Assembly (NCBI RefSeq): GCF_014197245.1
Contig: NZ_JACIFF010000001.1
Coordinates: 1,054,001 to 1,118,000 of the forward strand
Length of the DNA: 64,000 bases
Direction of reading: 5' to 3'
From: Neolewinella aquimaris
Lineage (GTDB): Bacteria > Bacteroidota > Bacteroidia > Chitinophagales > Saprospiraceae
Shown here in pieces: positions 35,720-48,010 of this stretch (position 1 is the first letter of the stretch; every line of letters starts with the position of its first letter). Below the pieces are notes generated by a model, which saw nothing but the letters and a program-made list of their open reading frames with translations, was not told the origin of the DNA and did no database searches. Position numbers and translations under genes: made by a program.

Positions 35720-36913
35720 CTACGCCTTGGTCGCCGCCAGCGCCTGGTCGATGTCTTCGATAATATCCTCGACGTCCTCGATGCCTACGCTGAGTCGGAT
35801 CAGGGCGTCGGTGATGCCGTGGCTGAGCCTGATCTCGCGGGGTATTCCCCGGTGGCTCATGGTTGCCGGGTGGAGAACCAGGGTGTCGACGTCGCCGAGG
35901 GTGGGCGTAAGGGTGCAGAATTTTAGCTGATTCATAAACCGTTTTCCCATCTCCAGCCCTCCCTTCAGTTCAAAACTGAGCATGCCCCCGTGTAATTTCA
36001 TCTGCTTGCCGATGGTCGCACAGTCGGTATGGTCGGGGAGGCCCGGATAGTGGACCCGGGCCACGTGCTCGTGTTTCAGCAGGTGTTCCGCGACCCGAAG
36101 TGCGTTGTCCGAGTGCCGCTCCATCCGCAGGGGCAGTGTCTTCAGACCATTGAGCACGAGCCAGGCATCCCAGGGATTGCCGCTTCCTCCGTAAAGTCGG
36201 TATATCGGCTTAAGCTTCTCCTCGAAGAATTCCTGATCGCGGCAGACGATTGCCCCGGCGATACCGGTACCGTGACCGTTCATGTACTTCGTCGTACTGT
36301 GGACTACGATATCCGCCCCCAGCAAGAGGGGCTGCTGGATGATCGGTGTGGCAAAGGTGTTATCGACCACCAGCAGTGCTCCGTAGTGGTGCGCCAGGTC
36401 GGCGATGTACGCCAGGTCGGCGCAGCGTAGGGTCGGATTAGAGGGGGTTTCCAGGTACACCACCGCTATTTCAGGGTGTTCGGTGAGCTTGTCCTCCACT
36501 TCTTCGCAGTTGCGGATGTCGGCGTCAATCCGACCGATGCCCTGCGCGGCCAGCTGGTCGATGAGGCTGCTGCTGCCGCCGTACAGGTCACCGTGAGTCA
36601 GAATTTTGCTCCCCGGCCCGCAGAGGGCAATTAGGGTAGTAGCGATGGCCGCCATTCCACTGGCGCAGAACAGGCCGTAACCCGGTTCTTCCAGCCCGTA
36701 CCCTTCGAGGGCGGCGATCTTGGCCGCCGCCGCATCGACGGTGGGGTTTCCGAAGCGGCCGTAGAGGTGCCCCGGTACAGATCCGTCGAAAATGCTCATT
36801 CCCTGTTCGATGGACTCGAAAACGAAGCTGGAAGCAGCGACTAGGGGTACTTGGTGCGGCGGATTAAAGGTAGGAACGGCGGGGTCTCGCGTAGCTAGAC
36901 TAGATAATTTCAT
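35720..36913 (-). CDS. PLP-dependent trans-sulfuration enzyme (cystathionine gamma-lyase/synthase type)
   Basis: This 397-aa Cys/Met-metabolism PLP enzyme has the cofactor Lys209 in VVHSTTKYMNGHG and the signature YGRFGNPTVDAAAAKIAALE near the N-terminus. The family includes cystathionine gamma-synthase, gamma-lyase, O-acetylhomoserine sulfhydrylase and methionine gamma-lyase. The Cys found in methionine gamma-lyases after LYG is Gly here (LYGGSSSL), which argues against that activity. Which of the others applies cannot be settled by reading. It is cytoplasmic and a tetramer in relatives. It is divergent from rluD across a 255-bp gap. Confidence 0.85.
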   Translation of the reverse strand: MKLSSLATRDPAVPTFNPPHQVPLVAASSFVFESIEQGMSIFDGSVPGHLYGRFGNPTVDAAAAKIAALEGYGLEEPGYGLFCASGMAAIATTLIALCGPGSKILTHGDLYGGSSSLIDQLAAQGIGRIDADIRNCEEVEDKLTEHPEIAVVYLETPSNPTLRCADLAYIADLAHHYGALLVVDNTFATPIIQQPLLLGADIVVHSTTKYMNGHGTGIAGAIVCRDQEFFEEKLKPIYRLYGGSGNPWDAWLVLNGLKTLPLRMERHSDNALRVAEHLLKHEHVARVHYPGLPDHTDCATIGKQMKLHGGMLSFELKGGLEMGKRFMNQLKFCTLTPTLGDVDTLVLHPATMSHRGIPREIRLSHGITDALIRLSVGIEDVEDIIEDIDQALAATKA

Positions 36914-37074
36914 AGGGAAATTTAGTCGTTAGTAGTCGACTATTCGCCGGTGTGTGGCCGAAAGTGGACTAGTTGGTAATTGGTGGTTTAAAACGAACGC
37001 GATCTGGGGTAAATATATCAGTTCCCCACCGGACTGACCACCCTTAATCATCTCCACCTACTGAACGCCGCGAT

Positions 37075-37152
37075 ATGGCATACCGATTCGACGGCGGCAT
37101 CCACAACCCGTCGCCAAGTAAACCTTACGACTACCACCCGCGCTACGCTTAA
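37075..37152 (+). CDS. Possible 25-residue small protein upstream of rluD
   Basis: An ATG at 37075 opens a 25-codon frame ending in TAA just before the rluD promoter. The peptide starts MAYRFDGG and ends PYDYHPRYA, rich in Tyr, Pro, His and Arg. The composition is unlike random translation and is reminiscent of short Tyr/Arg-rich proteins of Bacteroidota, but I cannot name a family. No clear promoter or Shine-Dalgarno sequence precedes it. The rest of the 36914-37168 gap shows nothing else convincing. Confidence 0.25.
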   Translation: MAYRFDGGIHNPSPSKPYDYHPRYA

Positions 37153-37156
37153 TCGT

Positions 37157-37164
37157 TACCTTTG
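37157..37164 (+). promoter_or_regulatory. Bacteroidota -7 element (TACCTTTG) directly before rluD
   Basis: TACCTTTG is a full match to TAnnTTTG and ends five bases before the ATG at 37169. With the usual spacing, transcription would start at or next to the start codon, giving a leaderless or nearly leaderless mRNA. Confidence 0.5.
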
Positions 37165-37168
37165 CGGC

Positions 37169-38221
37169 ATGGAAGATGAGGACGAAAACGAGGAGCTGTT
37201 TGAGGTGCAGGAAATCTTGGTCGACCCCAAGCAATCGCCGGTACGGATCGACAAATTCGTCACCGACCGACTGCCGCGGGTCAGCCGCAACCGGGTGCAG
37301 AACGGCATCCGTTCGGGAAGCATCCTAGTCGATGGCCAGCAGGTGAAGCCCAACCACCGCCTGTCTCCCGGAGAGCTCATTACCGTGATCGTACCCCGCC
37401 ACGAGGGCGCGGAGGAAGGGCTGGTCGCTCAGGACATCCCCCTGGACATCCGCTACGAGGACGATGCCCTCATGATCGTCCACAAACCACCCGGCATGGT
37501 CGTGCACCCCGGCGTAGGCAATCCTTCCGGTACCCTCGTTAACGCGCTGGCTTTCTACCTCAACAAGGAGGACATCCCCGTTTTGCCCGGCAACGACCCC
37601 GACCGGGTAGGCCTGGTGCACCGGATCGACAAGGATACTTCCGGACTGCTCGTGATCGCTAAGACCGACGAAGCGATGAGCCACCTCGCCCGCCAATTCT
37701 TCGATCACTCGATCGACCGCACCTACCAGGCCATCGTCTGGGGAGCGCCGGACCCCACGGAAGGTACCATCGACCGAAACATCGGTCGCCACCCCCGCAT
37801 CCGCCAGAACTACACGGTATTCGACGAGGAAGAGGAGGGCAAACACGCCATCACCCACTACCACACGCTGGAAGACCTGTACTACGTAAGCCTCACCGAG
37901 CTTAAGCTCGAAACGGGACGTACCCACCAGATTCGGGTACACATGAAGAGCATCGGAAACCCGGTGTTTCAGGACGAGAAGTACGGCGGAAACCGCATCG
38001 TAAAGGGCACGGTGTACAGCAAGTTCAAGACCTTCGTCGAGCGCTGCTTCGAGCTATGTCCCCGCCAGGCCCTACACGCCAAAAGCATTGGGTTTATCCA
38101 CCCAACGACCCGCGAGTACGTGCATTTCGATAGCGATTTGCCGGACGACATGCAGGCGGCCCTCGATCGGTGGCGGGGCTACGTCGGTCACCGCCGGCTG
38201 AATAATCTGCTGGAGGAATGA
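37169..38221 (+). CDS. rluD: RluA-family pseudouridine synthase (RluD-like, 23S rRNA)
   Basis: This 350-aa enzyme turns uridines in 23S rRNA into pseudouridine. The N-terminal S4 RNA-binding domain (about 20-85) includes KFVTDRLPRVSRNRVQNGIR. The catalytic Asp is in GLVHRIDKDTSGLLVIAKTD (about 150-169), and the later motif LKLETGRTHQIRVHMKSIGN is intact. RluD modifies helix 69 in E. coli, and the exact targets here are inferred. It overlaps the DUF1415 gene by 4 bp. Confidence 0.93.
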   Translation: MEDEDENEELFEVQEILVDPKQSPVRIDKFVTDRLPRVSRNRVQNGIRSGSILVDGQQVKPNHRLSPGELITVIVPRHEGAEEGLVAQDIPLDIRYEDDALMIVHKPPGMVVHPGVGNPSGTLVNALAFYLNKEDIPVLPGNDPDRVGLVHRIDKDTSGLLVIAKTDEAMSHLARQFFDHSIDRTYQAIVWGAPDPTEGTIDRNIGRHPRIRQNYTVFDEEEEGKHAITHYHTLEDLYYVSLTELKLETGRTHQIRVHMKSIGNPVFQDEKYGGNRIVKGTVYSKFKTFVERCFELCPRQALHAKSIGFIHPTTREYVHFDSDLPDDMQAALDRWRGYVGHRRLNNLLEE

Positions 38222-38736
38222 GTCCGGAAGAGGCCGCTACCCTCGCCTGGGTCAGGGATTTCGTCGTTCGCCTTAACCTCTGTCCCTTCGCCGCCGCCCC
38301 CCTCCGCCAGAACCGGGTGGTATGCAACACGTGCAGGGACACAGAACCCGAAGCAGCCTTTCACTGGGCGGGAACGCAGGTGCAGGGCCAATTGAATAAG
38401 CCGGCCGATCAGGTAGAAACCACCTTGCTACTCTTTCCCGACGTCCTGGCCGAATTCGATGACTTTATGGGTTTCGTCGGTGCCATCGAGCAGCTGTTAG
38501 AGGACAGCGGAGCAGACGGATTCGTGCAACTCGCGCACTTCCATCCGGAATACCAATTTGCGGGCGAGCGGGAGAACGATGCCGCTAACGCGACGAATCG
38601 TTCTCCCTACCCTACCGTACAATTGCTGCGCGTGAGCAGCGTAGCCGAAGCAACCCGGGTGTACCCGGACATTGCTTCCATTCCGGAACGGAATGTAGCG
38701 TTGCTCCGAAAACTTTCAGCTTCTACTGACGAATGA
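38218..38736 (+). CDS. DUF1415 family protein
   Basis: This 172-aa cytoplasmic protein matches DUF1415: FVVRLNLCPFAAAPLRQN near the start, LAHFHPEYQFAG in the middle and TNRSPYPTVQLLR later. The conserved Cys, His and Asn/Asp suggest a metal or phosphate site, but no function has been shown for the family as far as I know. It is coupled to rluD by an ATGA overlap. Its last 14 bp overlap the end of the convergent secreted-protein gene. Confidence 0.88.
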   Translation: MSPEEAATLAWVRDFVVRLNLCPFAAAPLRQNRVVCNTCRDTEPEAAFHWAGTQVQGQLNKPADQVETTLLLFPDVLAEFDDFMGFVGAIEQLLEDSGADGFVQLAHFHPEYQFAGERENDAANATNRSPYPTVQLLRVSSVAEATRVYPDIASIPERNVALLRKLSASTDE

Positions 38737-40120
38737 ACGGACGGCTGACTACTCCATCTACCGAAACAATCAACAGGCGGTAATAACCCATGGGCAGATT
38801 TGCAACGTCCAGTTCGTCGGCAAGAATTTCGCTCGTCTTCACGTAGCTCATCTGCCGGATGTTACGGCCGGTGATGTCGACCAAGTTCACGCTTACCGCT
38901 CCGCGGGTGGGCGCATTCAGGTTGAAATTTAAGCTGTGCTTTACCGGATTGGGGAATATGTCCAGGCTAGCGATTAGATCCAGCGAGGGACGGGTCGGCG
39001 TGGTAGAATTTTCCTGGCAGTTGAGGGCAAACTTTCCGAAGCCGGTGGGTAGTTCGGCGCTGCGACCCAGGTGTATTTTGTCGAGCTTAGTACCGGACTC
39101 ACGCTTGACTACCGTGATCGTGTGGGAGCCGCTGTTGAGGTTGAAGGAAGTGGCGTTTCCACCAACGTTGACCTGACGCCACTCGAATCCGTCGGTAAGC
39201 AAATCAGCACCTCCGAGTTCGTTGGAAAAGTTGATCCACTCTCCGTCGTCGACCCTGACCCAGAACGAGTTCTTTCCCTTATCGGGGGTATTCATCAGGA
39301 AGTCCAGGTAATAATCTCCGGCCTGGGATACTTCCGTTTCGAAGACTACCCGGTCGCCCTCGGCATCGTCGCCCGGTTCGGTCAGCAGGTTCGGACCGGT
39401 AGGGGTAAGGTAGCCGGAGTTGGATGTCTCCGTATCAACCGTGTAAGACCAGGCTGCGCCCAGTGTCCCGCATTCTCCCTCGATCCACGCTTCGTCCGCA
39501 CAAGCTTCGGGATAAGCGGTACAGTCCGTTTCCTCGTCGCAATTTATCGCGGACGTTTTGGTACCGTTGGGCGACTGGCGGAGGCTACTCAGGTAAACCT
39601 TATCCAGCTTCGTGTTCGGTTCGCGGAAAGCGAAGTCGATCGTGGCGACCCCTTCGGGGATGAGGAAAGGACTTTCGATAACTTCCCGCCACGTCCATTC
39701 GTTGCGGTAGCGGAGTCGGTTGAACCACTTGACCCATTCGCCGTCGTTGATTCTGACCCAGTAGGAGTCTTCCGCTCCGGAGGAGGACAGTACCCTACCC
39801 CACAGGTGGTAGCGATTTTCCTGCTGCACGTTCACGGTGAAGCGAACCCGATTCTCCGGGATGTCATCGGGCGCCTCGCTCAGGCTGCTGAATCCGGGTT
39901 TGATGACCACGTAAGATTCTCCGCTGGCCGTTTCGTCGGCGTTGGTTTCCCAGTTTTCGCCGACTTCGCCACACTCCGCCTCCAGGTATACTGCGAAGGG
40001 AAGCGTTAGTTGCTCACCCGAAGACTGGGCCGAAATAGAAGTAGAGAAGAGAAAAAGTAGTGAAAGTAAGGTTGCCGGCGAAAAGAACCACCGGCGGTTC
40101 GGAAGGTAGATGTGTGTCAT
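38723..40120 (-). CDS. Secreted T9SS protein with two CBM-like beta-sandwich modules
   Basis: This 465-aa protein has an N-terminal signal (hydrophobic 12-30, cut near SISAQ). Two related modules follow at about 45-200 and 210-365. Each begins with an acidic EAECG/EGECG motif and has the core DSYWVRINDGEWVKW or NSFWVRVDDGEWINF and a late TKLDKI/V segment. The C-terminal 80 residues (LDIFPNPVKHSLNFNL ... GYYRLLIVSVDG) are a T9SS type A sorting domain, so the protein is exported and attached to or released from the surface. The modules resemble carbohydrate-binding modules of the CBM6/malectin type. There are no kelch repeats, unlike its two neighbours. Ligand unknown. Confidence 0.8.
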   Translation of the reverse strand: MTHIYLPNRRWFFSPATLLSLLFLFSTSISAQSSGEQLTLPFAVYLEAECGEVGENWETNADETASGESYVVIKPGFSSLSEAPDDIPENRVRFTVNVQQENRYHLWGRVLSSSGAEDSYWVRINDGEWVKWFNRLRYRNEWTWREVIESPFLIPEGVATIDFAFREPNTKLDKVYLSSLRQSPNGTKTSAINCDEETDCTAYPEACADEAWIEGECGTLGAAWSYTVDTETSNSGYLTPTGPNLLTEPGDDAEGDRVVFETEVSQAGDYYLDFLMNTPDKGKNSFWVRVDDGEWINFSNELGGADLLTDGFEWRQVNVGGNATSFNLNSGSHTITVVKRESGTKLDKIHLGRSAELPTGFGKFALNCQENSTTPTRPSLDLIASLDIFPNPVKHSLNFNLNAPTRGAVSVNLVDITGRNIRQMSYVKTSEILADELDVANLPMGYYRLLIVSVDGVVSRPFIRQ

Positions 40121-40263
40121 AGAGTGTAATATGTTGTAACAAGGTAGTGAAAGTAATTCCCGGTAGCACGGAATTCTTCGGGCAAAACAACATATTTTTC
40201 TTCAATGTTCGAAAACTTAATGGGTGTACGCAGGCTGACGTACAGATCAGCGATTGATTTTAA

Positions 40264-43200
40264 CTAGTTTTTGATGAAGGGTTTGCTGTGACTTTCGGAG
40301 GCAACCATCGTGTGTAAACTGTACATCCCGGGCGGTAGGTCATTTACGTTAATACTGCCCCGTAGTTCCCCGAACTGGGAGAGATAGGTGTTCACACTAA
40401 CCCTGCGCCCATTTTGATCCCTTACAATCACCGTTACCGGTCCAGTTATTTGCGTCAGAAGACTGAAGTTCACCTCCTGACCGGCGGGGTTCGGAAACAC
40501 CTCAAGCATCGTTGCGAGTGGTTCGGACCCGACAGATTGGGTACCCCACGCTTGTCCGGGAGCTAATGAGCCTACGGACCCCGAGCAGTCTTCCACGACG
40601 GGGCCGGGCCCTACTGGCCATTCGGGGTTCTGACGCAGCACGAGTTTGTCGAACTGCGTTTTGATTTCTCGTTTAGCCACGGTAATCAGGTGACTACCCG
40701 GACTAAGCGAAAAGGAAATGGGCCGAGTATCGTCATTCACTCGTCGCCACTCAAAGCCAGTGGTGAGCATATTCAGCCCGCTGGTTTCCTTCCAGAACTT
40801 GACCCAATCGCCGTCGTCGACCCGTATCCAGAAGGAGTTCGAACTGTTGTCCGCTGCATTAAGGCGCAGAAATAGGTAATACGTTCCACCGGCAAGATCT
40901 CCCGTTCTAAATTGCAACTGGTGAGCGGTATTTTCCAGCTCCGTCCCGGTAAAATCGCTTACACCCGTAGCGTAGATGTACCGACCATTTGCCGCGGTAG
41001 GTGCCTGGGCTATCTGCCATGATATTTCCGAATTGTGACACTCCGCCTCCGCCCAGTATTCCGTAGGGCAGTCGGCGTCCGCGCAGGGGGCTGTTTCAAT
41101 GGGTGGAGAACATGCAATCCCCTCGCCGCCTAATCCAGTGGGTTGTTCGTCGCCGTTGGTCAGGTAGATCTTGTCTAGGTGAATCCCCGCCTCCCGGTAG
41201 GCCAGTTCTATGCTTACTTCTCCGGCGGGTAGTTTATGCGGACCTCCGGGTACTTTTCTCCAGTCGAATTTACCGTCCGTGATCAGTTGGCGGTCCCACT
41301 TGATCCACTTTCCACCATTGATCCGCAGCCAAAATGAATCCCCGTCCGGACTAGTCGCACGCACTCTCCCGTAAAGGTGAAATTCCCCCGGCGAGGTCAA
41401 CTCCTGGGTAAAAATGATGGTGCTACCCGCCTGGTTGGTCGGCGGGGTCTTTTTAGACGCCAGACCGGCAACCGGGGTTACGAAAGCTCCATTACTGGCC
41501 AGATCAGCTGGTTTGCGGAGCCACTTATCTCCGAGCGTAGCACATTCGGCCTCCATCCAGTAAGCTTCAAGGGCGGGAATATTCGGTGGCGTAGCTTCTT
41601 CTTCTTCTTCTTCTTCTTCTTCTTCCGTCGGTTTCACTTCCTCCTGGCCTTCTACGGTAAACTCAATCCTGAGTTCTGCGGGTTCGTATCCGGGGGCGGT
41701 GGCGGTAAGGGTGTGGTGGTACTTGCCATTGGGAAGCTCCTTAGCGTCGACCGATAGTGCGATCTCCGTAAAGGATTCCCGGGCTGTACCCTGCAGTCCG
41801 TCGACCCTAAGCCAGGGGGGCACAGTGGCCGCGTCAATGGTATAGTTCACTTCCTCTTCCGCACTATAATTTATCAGGAGTACCCGAGTTTCTGCTGCCT
41901 CCTCGGCTCCGGATTGCCATTCTGCCGGATAAAAACCTAACTCCCGGGTGACATTGGGGCCAAAGTAAGTAGCCCGCACTTCGGTACGCGGCACATTGAC
42001 GGCTACCTCGCCACCTACCATCACGAAAAGAATTTCCCCATGGATCCGGGCACCCGGAGCGATAAGTCGTAGGGGAAGTTTAAGGTCCTTCAACTCCTTC
42101 CACTTATCCTTATCGGGATCATATTCCCACACTTCCTGAGATTCTTCCCCCTGCCCCCCCAGGGAATACAATTTTTTATTGTAGCTGAAGGTGCTCGGCT
42201 CGGTGTGCGACTGGACTTCAGGCAGGTCCGCGAGCCGCTCCCAGGAGTCGGTAAGGGGATCGTAGACATGCACGAGTTTCAGGTTTTTACCCTTGTTACA
42301 CGCGTCGTGGTCGTGCTGTCCTCCGACAGTGTATAGTTTTCCCCCGTACACCACCGTGCCGAAGTGATTGCGGGCCATTGGCATGGGTGAAGTGGTACTG
42401 TAATCTTGCCAACCCAGGTCCGGTCTGTCGAGGTCATATACCCAGTGGTCATCGACGTCACAGCCTCCATTCTCGTCGAAGCCACCCACGTAGTGCAGTT
42501 TGTTTCCGATGTGGGCCAATCCACCAGCCCCGATGCGCACGGGCATGCGGGGTCCCTCGCTCCAGCGATCGTTCGTGATGTTGTACAGCCACACTTCATC
42601 GGTGACCCGCCCGGGGTGACTTCCAATGCGACCTCCGGCAAGCCATACTACGTCCTCGACCAGTGCGATGGCGGTATGAGTCACCACGTCCTCCGCGGCC
42701 ACCGGCAAGGGGGCAAGCGGTGTCCAGCGATTGGTAACGGGATTGTATTTTTCATTGTGGGCCTGGGCCCGTAACCCGTTATCAAACCCATTAAAGTGGT
42801 AGAACTCGCCCCGGTAAGTGATCATTTGTCCCTCCGCACGGCGGTGATCGGCCGAGCCCAGAACCGTCCAGTCTTCGTAGCGGTGCAACGCTTGTTCGCT
42901 AAGGCTAAAAAACTCCACGAAGGGCAGCTCGGGTGCTATGCGCTCATTCTGGCCACCCGGTGAACCGGCAGCCACGTACACCCTATCTTCAAAAACTACG
43001 GCCTGGGTGGCGTGACGTCCCATGATCATCTCCCGCAACGCCTCCCATTTACCCGAAGTGGGATTCAGCAGGAAAGCCGAGGTGCGCGCACGCTTGTGGT
43101 CCCCGGTCATGCCGCCCATCACCATGAGTTTACCGTCGATCACCGCCGTTACTGTCCCACTGCCCGGGGCAGGTAGCGGAGCGGGCAACTCGGGAGCGGT

Positions 43201-43920
43201 CAACCATTCACCCTTTTCGAAGTCGAACACGTCCACCGCCGATTCCAAGTCACCAAACAGCCCGCTGGTGGCAGTCAGGGACGACCGGCCGCCCCCGGCC
43301 AGGTAGAGCCGATCTCCGATGACCTCAGCCGTGAAGTGATCGCGCGAACGGGGGGCATCCGGTAGTTCGGTCCATTTGCCCGTTTTTGGGTTAAACCGAT
43401 CCATCCAGGCAACCGCTCCACCACCGTGTCCGTTCTGGTTTCCGCCAATTACGTAGAGCTGGTCGTTGTACACCGCAACTCCACAGGAACCTCTCTGGCG
43501 GCCCGTTGGCATTTCTCCCAAGGTGGTCAGCGCATCCTTTTCCGGATCATAAACCAGGACATGCTTATAGGCGAATTCAGCCGGATGATGACCCGAAAGC
43601 GCGCCTACGATATAGATCTTGCCCCGGTAGGAGCGTGCCTGAAAATGGTGAATGTTGTTAAGTGACGACTTCGTGTTTTTCCATTTTCGCTTCTCCGGGT
43701 CAAAGCGCTGGATGGGAGTTTTGCCGTAGCCCCCCAGCAAAAAAGCTTCATCGCCGACCCGAACGAAGGCACCGTCGCTGCGCATCTTGGGCGTATCTCC
43801 GGTCGATGCAAGGTGATACCACTCTCCAGCGTGTTGCGCGGACAGGGAAAAAGCAATTAGGATAACGCACAGGAATAGGAGGAACCGCAGGCGGCTCGCG
43901 CTTGGAATCATGGTGGGCAT
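40264..43920 (-). CDS. Secreted kelch-repeat/CBM-like T9SS protein (large form)
   Basis: This is a 1218-aa protein with a signal peptide ending near SLSAQ. Residues about 30-640 contain many kelch motifs (VIGGNQNGHGGGAVAWMDRF, YTVGGQHDHDACNKG), enough for more than one propeller. Next come an Ig-like domain (about 645-745), a Glu-rich linker (about 757-775), two CBM-like modules (about 785-930, with DSFWLRINGGKWIKW, and 955-1100, with NSFWIRVDDGDWVKF) and a T9SS sorting domain (about 1140-1218, EVFPNPAGQEVNFSL). Kelch propellers in secreted proteins often bind glycans or proteins. The same order recurs in the protein at 45144-47834. It may be a surface adhesin or sugar-binding protein; no catalytic motif is seen. 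Confidence 0.82.
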   Translation of the reverse strand: MPTMIPSASRLRFLLFLCVILIAFSLSAQHAGEWYHLASTGDTPKMRSDGAFVRVGDEAFLLGGYGKTPIQRFDPEKRKWKNTKSSLNNIHHFQARSYRGKIYIVGALSGHHPAEFAYKHVLVYDPEKDALTTLGEMPTGRQRGSCGVAVYNDQLYVIGGNQNGHGGGAVAWMDRFNPKTGKWTELPDAPRSRDHFTAEVIGDRLYLAGGGRSSLTATSGLFGDLESAVDVFDFEKGEWLTAPELPAPLPAPGSGTVTAVIDGKLMVMGGMTGDHKRARTSAFLLNPTSGKWEALREMIMGRHATQAVVFEDRVYVAAGSPGGQNERIAPELPFVEFFSLSEQALHRYEDWTVLGSADHRRAEGQMITYRGEFYHFNGFDNGLRAQAHNEKYNPVTNRWTPLAPLPVAAEDVVTHTAIALVEDVVWLAGGRIGSHPGRVTDEVWLYNITNDRWSEGPRMPVRIGAGGLAHIGNKLHYVGGFDENGGCDVDDHWVYDLDRPDLGWQDYSTTSPMPMARNHFGTVVYGGKLYTVGGQHDHDACNKGKNLKLVHVYDPLTDSWERLADLPEVQSHTEPSTFSYNKKLYSLGGQGEESQEVWEYDPDKDKWKELKDLKLPLRLIAPGARIHGEILFVMVGGEVAVNVPRTEVRATYFGPNVTRELGFYPAEWQSGAEEAAETRVLLINYSAEEEVNYTIDAATVPPWLRVDGLQGTARESFTEIALSVDAKELPNGKYHHTLTATAPGYEPAELRIEFTVEGQEEVKPTEEEEEEEEEEATPPNIPALEAYWMEAECATLGDKWLRKPADLASNGAFVTPVAGLASKKTPPTNQAGSTIIFTQELTSPGEFHLYGRVRATSPDGDSFWLRINGGKWIKWDRQLITDGKFDWRKVPGGPHKLPAGEVSIELAYREAGIHLDKIYLTNGDEQPTGLGGEGIACSPPIETAPCADADCPTEYWAEAECHNSEISWQIAQAPTAANGRYIYATGVSDFTGTELENTAHQLQFRTGDLAGGTYYLFLRLNAADNSSNSFWIRVDDGDWVKFWKETSGLNMLTTGFEWRRVNDDTRPISFSLSPGSHLITVAKREIKTQFDKLVLRQNPEWPVGPGPVVEDCSGSVGSLAPGQAWGTQSVGSEPLATMLEVFPNPAGQEVNFSLLTQITGPVTVIVRDQNGRRVSVNTYLSQFGELRGSINVNDLPPGMYSLHTMVASESHSKPFIKN
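41595..41624. repeat. (CTT)10 microsatellite coding for a Glu run
   Basis: Ten perfect CTT units on the plus strand are read as GAA codons (poly-Glu) in the linker of the large kelch protein. Because the unit is a codon, slippage would change the linker length without shifting the frame. Confidence 0.85.
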
Positions 43921-44128
43921 ACAGTGTATTGTTGTATCAAATGTGTCTCCAAGGAAATATACTAGCTTTTATTGAGATTTCAACAATCTCTCCGACAAGG
44001 CTAGCGGGAACCCCAACGACGACCGCGTAAACCATGTGGCCGGAAAAACGTACCCTTGCCATAGTGATCCCGTTCGGTGGCGCGGCCCAAACCCGCACCG
44101 CCGGCAAGCGGTAAAATATGCACAGTTA

Positions 44129-45143
44129 ATGACCCTGGACGACCGAATTTCAATCCTGCTGCGGCTCGCCCGCCACCTTAACTCGGATGAGGACGAGTTC
44201 CTCACCGCGCTGATGAAACGGACGGAGTTTAACAACAACTGGCTTACCTTAGCGAACCAGCAACGCGCGCTGCGTGCCGTAATCGACGAGTTCCTTCAGG
44301 AGAATAAGTTGCGCGAGTGGCTCTCGGATTATCCCATCGCTGCACCTGCGTTCCCGCCCAAAAAGACGGTTGGCCTCGTTCTGGCCGGCAACATTCCGCT
44401 CGTCGGACTGCACGACGTATTCTCGGTATTCCTTGCCGGTCACCGCGCGCAGATCAAACTCAGCAGTAAGGATCCCTACGTGCTACCCTACCTGCTCCAG
44501 CTGCTGGCCAAGTACGACGCGCGTGTGGAGGCCTACTTTACTATCGCAGAGCACCTTCACGGCTTCGACGCCATCGTGGCTACCGGAAGCAACAATAGTT
44601 CGCGATACTTCGAGGCATACTTCGGTAAGTACCCCCACATCATCCGACGCAACCGCAACGCCGTAGCCGTACTCACCGGCCACGAAACGGAGGAGGAACT
44701 GGAACGCTTAGGCGATGACGTATTCGCTTATTTTGGATTGGGCTGCCGTAACGTGTCGAAAATTTACGTCCCAAGGGGGTACGATTTCGATCCCCTCCTG
44801 GAACATTTTCACGAGTGGAAGGGCTACCAAAACCACGTGAAGTGGAAGAACAACTTTGACTACAATTTCGCCCTGCTGACCCTCAACAAGGAGCCATTTT
44901 ACCACAACGGGGCGATCATTTTGCGGGAGTCCGAGCAACTGGCCTCCCACATTTCGGGGCTCTACTTCTCGTATTACAACAGCTTAGGGGCGGTGACGCA
45001 GGAGCTACGTGAGCGGGAAAGCGAGCTGCAATTGGTAGTAGCCCGGCCGGGCTTGCTCGATGTGCCGACGTTCGACTTCGGGCAGGCGCAGCGGCCGGGA
45101 CTAGGGGATTACGCGGACGGGGTGGACACCATGGCCTTTCTGG

Positions 45144-45157
<14 letters not shown>
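44129..45157 (+). CDS. Acyl-CoA reductase (LuxC-type)
   Basis: I start this protein at ATG 44129 (MTLDDRIS...), 342 aa. The open frame from 44036 adds a basic, unconserved stretch. It belongs to the LuxC/acyl-CoA reductase family, which reduces activated acyl groups to aldehydes with NADPH. It has GLVLAGNIPLVGLHDVFSVF near the start, the NAD-binding region with IVATGSNNSSRYFEAYF, and the likely catalytic Cys in GLGCRNVSKIYVP. Bioluminescence partners (luxAB, luxD, luxE) are absent, and no ferredoxin gene is adjacent. The aldehyde could feed a lipid or storage route, which is inference. Its 3' end overlaps the convergent kelch gene by 14 bp. Confidence 0.85.
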
Positions 45158-47834
<2,677 letters not shown>

Positions 47835-48010
47835 AGGGTAGGCATTAATAGGTGTAGGTGTAAAATAGGTGTGAATACTATACTCTAATATCGGAAAGGA
47901 TTCTAATATATGAGCAATATTTCATAAGTATTTATTGAATCCTTCCTCCTCTATTAAATCTGCCGGCCCTTACGCTCCAACTCATATATTGGCAACCTAA
48001 ACTCCCCCTC

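Noticed and set aside
40225-40244. TGTACG ... CGTACA hairpin between two secreted-protein genes as a terminator
   Set aside because: The stem has only six pairs and no U-run follows on either strand, so it is not convincing.
41595-41624. CRISPR-like or mobile repeat
   Set aside because: It is a simple trinucleotide tract inside a coding frame with no spacers. No CRISPR array or cas gene is present in the window.
47884-47909. Repeated TCTAATAT upstream of acs as a regulator site
   Set aside because: Two direct copies 18 bp apart lie in an AT-rich gap. This can easily arise by chance, and no dyad or promoter relation is clear.
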